From positions 117,513-181,512 of the forward strand of contig JAQWMQ010000010.1 in assembly GCA_029246705.1 (NCBI GenBank): a DNA stretch of 64,000 nt. Reading direction: 5' to 3'. This document shows, piece by piece, positions 59,828 to 64,000 of the stretch (positions are counted from its first letter, which is position 1; every line of letters starts with the position of its first letter). The notes under the pieces were generated by a model that did not search any database, was not told where the DNA came from, and was given only the letters and a program-made list of their open reading frames with translations. The translations under genes were made by a program, and so were the position numbers. This stretch comes from Phycisphaerales bacterium. GTDB lineage: Bacteria > Planctomycetota > Phycisphaerae > Phycisphaerales > SM1A02.

Positions 59828-61675
59828 TCAGGCGCACGGCCCCCAGTACCCCAGGAGTGCCATCAGGTCCGCGCCGTCCACCAGGCCGGAGCCGTCGATG
59901 TCGGCCGGAGTACCCGACGCACCCCACACCCCGAGGAGCATCATGAGATCCTCGCCGTCGACGAGACCGTCGCCGTTCAGGTCGCCCGGACAGTCCACCG
60001 GCACCATCAGTGCGCCACCAGCAGCGCCCTCGGGACCGCCGTAGTCCCAGTACGGGCCCTGGTCGTCGTAGCGATAGAAGAGATATTCGGTGTCCTCGAT
60101 CGCTTCGATCGTCAGGCCGTTCGCCGCACCATGTTCGGAGGGCACCCAGCGCGCACTGTCCTGGTCGAACTCGATCCACTGCCTGCCCTCGGCATCGGGG
60201 AAGGGCACGTCATGCTCACGAAGGAAGTGCTCGCGGTCGGGGTAGACCGAATCGAAGGTCGCGTCGCCGAAGTGCCCCGAATGCGGATTCTGCTCGCGAA
60301 GCAGTCGATCGGTGAGTCGACGCGGCACCCGGTTGTTGTAGCGCCCGTCCGTCTCGAGCTGACCGCTCACGCTCGTCTCATGCGCCGACGCGTCGTAGGG
60401 GATCAACTGCCCGTCGGCGTCAAGAGCGAAATGACCACCTTCGGTATGGACCACCAGCGTCCACCGGCCGGGGTCGTCGATCATCTCCTGCAGGTAGGTC
60501 CCGTGGACGGAATAGCCGCTGCCCCAGAGGAACGCGTTGTGCGACCAACGTCCGCCCCAGCAGAAGATCGAGTCGCCGTTGGGCTTGTAGTGGTCGCTGT
60601 ACATGTGGGCCTGGGTCACGATGTAGCGGTCGTCGTCCAAAGTGATCTCGAAATCCATCGTGTTGTTGTTCGGGTTCAGGAGGAAGGTCGCTTCTCCGGA
60701 CAATGTCGGGTCTCCGTGCGGGAAGAAGAGATCCGGGACGCGGTCACCGGGGGCATTCACGCCCGTGAGCTCGACCACGCGCGTCACCAACGACTGATCG
60801 TCACCCGGTGGTGGCGGCTCCTCCTCGAGCTTCGATCGCAGGTAGTTCGTCACCGCAACGGTGTCGTTTTCATCCAGGGTGCCGTCATACACCAGCAACT
60901 GGTGGAGGTCGCCGACGAAGTTGTAGCCTGCGGCGGTACCGGCCGAATCCTGCCAGCCGAAGAGCAGCAGGTCGTCCTCGCCAGGACCGGTCCCCCCCGC
61001 CGCGTAGCCGCTCGCATCCACCGGCAGGTAGAGGTCGATCCCGTTGGCTTCGGCGATGTGACCGACCTCGGTCGGTGCAGCGTGGTAGCGCGTCATCCAG
61101 ACGGAGTCGGCGCCATGAAGGTAGGTGATGTCGCGACCGGCCTGGCTCCCGGCGCCGCCGTAGACCTCGAAGCGTCCATCATCGATCTGGTTGTCGAACT
61201 GCGAGCCGGCAGCCCCGCTGCGCCCGAAGGTGTAGATGTACTGACCCGATGCGTCGTCAAGAGAACCAGCACGTCCCGGTGCGAAATGACCGACCCAGAA
61301 GATCGTCGCGTTGGTGAGCAGCTCGCCGCCCAGGGAACCGCGCAGGTGGCGATTCTCACCGGAACGGTCATTGACGACCAGGACACCATGTCCACCGAGC
61401 CCGTCGGCATCGAAGGTGATGTTGTTCGCGGGAGCACCCCCGCCGACGAGCGTGAGCGTGGGGTTGTTGGCTGCACGCCAACCGAGGACATCCGTACCGT
61501 CGAGGATCAGCGTCTCTGCATCTGCAACGAAATTGGCGACGAGGCGACCACTGGCCACTTCCGGGGGACAGCCGCTGACGAGACCATCCTCCGGCGTGCA
61601 GTCGAAGTCACCGGGAGCGATGACTGCGGCGGCGGCAGGCAATGCACAAGCGGCAAGGAAGCCTCCGTTGATCAT
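59828..61675 (-). CDS. Secreted LamG-like protein with dockerin-like end
   Basis: Exported protein of 615 residues. A signal peptide is at the N-terminus (A-A-C-A-L-P-A-A-A-A). Residues about 45-290 look like a concanavalin/LamG jelly roll: repeated beta strands, then G-D-L-H-Q-L-L-V-Y-D-G-T-L and V-T-N-Y-L-R-S-K-L, the usual LamG end. After a Pro linker a second region (about 300-550) has W-G-G-R-W-S-H-N and several His and Trp; I do not recognise it. The end has D-L-N-G-D-G-L-V-D-G-E-D-L and D-I-D-G-S-G-L-V-D-G-A-D-L and stops at W-G-P-C-A. ATG 61675 has GGAG 7 nt upstream. Confidence 0.75.
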   Translation of the reverse strand: MINGGFLAACALPAAAAVIAPGDFDCTPEDGLVSGCPPEVASGRLVANFVADAETLILDGTDVLGWRAANNPTLTLVGGGAPANNITFDADGLGGHGVLVVNDRSGENRHLRGSLGGELLTNATIFWVGHFAPGRAGSLDDASGQYIYTFGRSGAAGSQFDNQIDDGRFEVYGGAGSQAGRDITYLHGADSVWMTRYHAAPTEVGHIAEANGIDLYLPVDASGYAAGGTGPGEDDLLLFGWQDSAGTAAGYNFVGDLHQLLVYDGTLDENDTVAVTNYLRSKLEEEPPPPGDDQSLVTRVVELTGVNAPGDRVPDLFFPHGDPTLSGEATFLLNPNNNTMDFEITLDDDRYIVTQAHMYSDHYKPNGDSIFCWGGRWSHNAFLWGSGYSVHGTYLQEMIDDPGRWTLVVHTEGGHFALDADGQLIPYDASAHETSVSGQLETDGRYNNRVPRRLTDRLLREQNPHSGHFGDATFDSVYPDREHFLREHDVPFPDAEGRQWIEFDQDSARWVPSEHGAANGLTIEAIEDTEYLFYRYDDQGPYWDYGGPEGAAGGALMVPVDCPGDLNGDGLVDGEDLMMLLGVWGASGTPADIDGSGLVDGADLMALLGYWGPCA

Positions 61676-61785
61676 CAGCACGCTCCATTCGCCTTGGTTG
61701 GAATCCGTTCGACGGGTACGCAGCCATCCTAAGGCACCAAGTCACGCCTGCGACATGGCAATGGAGCGAGAAGCGTGTTCTTTTC

Positions 61786-64000
61786 TCAGCACGGCCCCCA
61801 GTACCCGAGGAGTGCCGCGAGATCCGCTCCGTCGACGAGTCCCGAACCATCGATGTCCGCCGGGCCGCCCGAGTCACCCCAGGCCCCGAGCAGTGTGGAG
61901 AGATCCGCTCCGTCGACGACGCCGTCGCCGTTGATGTCGCCGGGACAATCCGAGGGGCACTGGTCCTCGATGGTGTTGCCGCCATCGTCCGTCCATTCGC
62001 CGTGGACCTGTACACCCGGCTCCCCGTCGAGCAGATTGCCGCACACCGTGGTGCCTTCAAACGTGGCCGAGCCCAGGCTCGGGTCCGAAATCGTCACCCA
62101 CCTCATGATGCCGGCGAAGCCACCAGGGTCGTCGACAGGGGAGATCGCAAGGTTGTTCCGGATGGTGCAGTCCTGCAAGGAGAACACCCCCCCGTTTACG
62201 CCGTCGTAGACGGTGATGCCACAACTGGCTCGCCACCACCCGGCGGGCTGGCTCGAGTTGTCTTCGACCACGCAGTTCACCATCGTCAAAGCGGGCGCGG
62301 GAAAGCCCGATCCCGCCATGGTGACCCCGACCCAGGGAGCGCCGTGGTTGTCGCGGACGATGCAGTCCGTCATGGTCAGCTGCCGCACCTCATATGCGAA
62401 CACCCCACCCATGCCGCCCTCGACCGTGCAGTTCGTCATCGCATGGGCCCATCCCTCGAGCAGCAAGTCGCATCCGCTCATCTTCAAGCCTTCAAGCGAG
62501 ACCGTCTGCATGAAGCCGACTGGCGGCACCTCCCCGCCAGGAGCGCCGTTGGACACGAACACCATTGGTTCGTCGCCCTCACCTTGAAGCACCACCGCCG
62601 GGCTCCCGTCCGAGTTGGTCTCGCCCGAGAGGGTGATGGCCTTGTCCAAGATCCAGAGGCCGGGGCTGGGACCGCCGGGGCCGCCGGGGCCGCTGGCAAC
62701 GACGTACGTGCCCGAAGCGATGGCGATGGTGTCGAACATGCCTGCAGCATCAACCGCCTCCTGAATGGTGGCGTAGTCGTTTGGCACATGGATGGTACTG
62801 CCGCATGCCTCGGAAGCGGTGCTCCCGCCGCCGTCGGTCCATGGCCCTTCGATCTGCGGAGCCCCCGCGTCATCAACGAGATTTCCGCACACGATGGTGT
62901 CGGTCAGGACCGCCGAACTGGAGGCGTCGATGTGAAGCCCGCCCGTGGTCACCTCGCCGAATTGATTCGTGTAGGCCGCGTTGTCGCGAACGATGCATCT
63001 GTCCAGCGACAGATCGCCACCGGGAGCATGGATTCCTGCGGCTCGATTGGTCGCAGAATTGTCCTCGATCACACAATGCAGGAGCGAGACGTCGGCACCT
63101 GATCCTTCAAGCCAGATGCCGGTGCCGCCATCGTGAATGGAGGAGTACGTCATCTCGACCTGAGCAGACGTGATGTACATTCCGGCGATCAGGTTGTTCT
63201 CGAAGACACAGTTGAGCACCGTGTGGATTCCATCGTCCAACCAGACCCCGAAGATGCAGCCCGAGATCTTCAGATGCTCGAGGATGACCGGCTGCTCCTC
63301 CCCTGGGAAGGCACGGATCTCCACCCCGTAGGGCGGATCGCTTTCGTCGCCCAGGATCGTCACGGCGGGACTGCCGTCCCCATTCTGCTCCCCTCTGATG
63401 GTGATCGACTTTCCATGAACATAAAAGGCCGGCCCGGGTTCGGGCCCGGCAACATCGCCACTGAACTCATACGTCCCGGCTGCGATCATGACCACCTGAC
63501 CATCAGTCGCGAAATCGACCGCATCCTGAATGGTCGGGTATTCCTCCGGAACGTGCAGAATGCCGTCGGCATCACCGAAGCAGCCGTCAGGAAGACCGTC
63601 GCCGTCGTCGTCCCCTTGACACTCACTCGTGAAGCAGGTGTTGGTTTCACTGATCCACCCGGATTGCTGTTCAGGAACGTTGCCACAGACGTTCGAGTCG
63701 ACGATGGTCGTGCGACCATTGGGTGGACCGCCTTTGCCACCACCCGATGTGATCTGGCACAGACCACCGGTAAGACCGTTGGTGGCCGTGTTCTGATCGA
63801 TGACGCAGTTCACGAAGCTCGGATATGACAGGTTGCTGTAGACACCACCACCATTGGCCGCGGCGTTGCCAGTGAACTGGCATGCGCCGAAACCAGGCGT
63901 GGCGCCTGCCATGTAGACACCACCACCGAAACCGGTCGCTTCGTTGTCGATGAACGTGCAGTTGCGCAGGTATCCGGAAGCATCCAGACTCTGCAAGCCG
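61786..64000 (-). CDS. Secreted beta-helix repeat protein with dockerin-like end (5' partial)
   Basis: At least 736 residues; the frame is open at the right edge and the visible sequence begins inside a beta-helix, so the start is missing. Three repeat blocks are visible, two of which begin with I-L-H-V-P-E-E-Y-P-T-I-Q-D-A-V-like N-caps (about 147 and 400), each followed by N-C-x-x-x-D/E-N-coils. Several blocks end in T-V-C-G-N. The protein ends in D-I-N-G-D-G-V-V-D-G-A-D-L and D-I-D-G-S-G-L-V-D-G-A-D-L and stops at W-G-P-C. The dockerin-like end is nearly identical in pattern to that of the neighbouring LamG-like protein, which suggests recent sharing of this module. Confidence 0.8.
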   Translation of the reverse strand, partial: GLQSLDASGYLRNCTFIDNEATGFGGGVYMAGATPGFGACQFTGNAAANGGGVYSNLSYPSFVNCVIDQNTATNGLTGGLCQITSGGGKGGPPNGRTTIVDSNVCGNVPEQQSGWISETNTCFTSECQGDDDGDGLPDGCFGDADGILHVPEEYPTIQDAVDFATDGQVVMIAAGTYEFSGDVAGPEPGPAFYVHGKSITIRGEQNGDGSPAVTILGDESDPPYGVEIRAFPGEEQPVILEHLKISGCIFGVWLDDGIHTVLNCVFENNLIAGMYITSAQVEMTYSSIHDGGTGIWLEGSGADVSLLHCVIEDNSATNRAAGIHAPGGDLSLDRCIVRDNAAYTNQFGEVTTGGLHIDASSSAVLTDTIVCGNLVDDAGAPQIEGPWTDGGGSTASEACGSTIHVPNDYATIQEAVDAAGMFDTIAIASGTYVVASGPGGPGGPSPGLWILDKAITLSGETNSDGSPAVVLQGEGDEPMVFVSNGAPGGEVPPVGFMQTVSLEGLKMSGCDLLLEGWAHAMTNCTVEGGMGGVFAYEVRQLTMTDCIVRDNHGAPWVGVTMAGSGFPAPALTMVNCVVEDNSSQPAGWWRASCGITVYDGVNGGVFSLQDCTIRNNLAISPVDDPGGFAGIMRWVTISDPSLGSATFEGTTVCGNLLDGEPGVQVHGEWTDDGGNTIEDQCPSDCPGDINGDGVVDGADLSTLLGAWGDSGGPADIDGSGLVDGADLAALLGYWGPC

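Noticed and set aside
60131..61732. Long plus-strand open frame opposite the LamG-like gene
   Set aside because: No start context or domain; codon pattern follows the minus-strand gene.
61786..64000. Tandem DNA repeats or CRISPR-like pattern in the beta-helix genes
   Set aside because: The periodicity is at the protein level (Cys/Asn coils) with diverged codons; no identical spaced repeats are present.

Overview
The window looks like a GC-rich chromosomal segment of a planctomycete, most likely from the Phycisphaerae lineage. The pointers are a planctomycete-type cytochrome protein (PSCyt1, DUF1549, DUF1553) paired with a DUF1501 protein, a very long SecA, and six large secreted proteins carrying paired dockerin-like calcium loops of the N-G-D-G-x-V-D-G-x-D-L type, five of which end in or near W-G-x-C. 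I see no phage, transposase, integrase, CRISPR array or rRNA. Four tRNA genes are present: Arg(ACG), CAT (Met or Ile2), Lys(CTT) and Asp(GTC).

Layout. 0-2 kb: end of a TlpA-like thioredoxin, then pgpA and pgsA (phosphatidylglycerol synthesis). 2-9 kb: nuoJKLMN, a membrane-arm-only set of complex I genes. 9-13.5 kb: a PAP2 phosphatase, a family 39 glycosyltransferase, tRNA-Arg, a DUF2891 protein and a small helical partner. 13.6-18 kb: the planctomycete cytochrome/DUF1501 pair. 18-19.6 kb: two tandem pore-loop potassium-channel-like proteins. 19.7-26 kb: a probable five-gene run with an ABC ATPase, an FtsX-type permease with a His-rich loop, a DUF3299 protein, and two M14 carboxypeptidase paralogues of which the first lacks the zinc ligands and catalytic Glu. 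26-28.7 kb: an ArsR-like regulator, tRNA-CAT, a PqqB-like metallo-hydrolase and a PNPOx-family protein. 28.8-33.5 kb: a small exported ORF, two competing hairpins, then secA. 33.5-38.6 kb: tRNA-Lys, an ATC-hydrolase-family protein, a hybrid histidine kinase, a NarL-type regulator and an ECF-like sigma factor.

38.6-45 kb is a manganese/iron homeostasis locus: an MntR-type repressor behind a 35-bp palindromic operator that overlaps its -10 box, then a binding lipoprotein, an ATPase and two permeases that each carry a DtxR-like C-terminal extension. A VIT/CCC1-type transporter, a zinc-ribbon membrane protein and a redoxin follow. 45-64 kb is dominated by dockerin-like secreted proteins (SGNH hydrolase, unknown two-module protein, S8 protease, two beta-helix proteins, a LamG-like protein), interrupted by an MFS transporter, tRNA-Asp and polA.

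The best candidates for undescribed biology are: an orphan NHLP-type RiPP precursor at 52177-52527 with a nine-C tract in its leader, possibly overlapped by antisense transcription; a SecM-like arrangement upstream of secA; and the twin permease-DtxR fusions under an MntR operon. All three are read from sequence alone and their functions are inferences.
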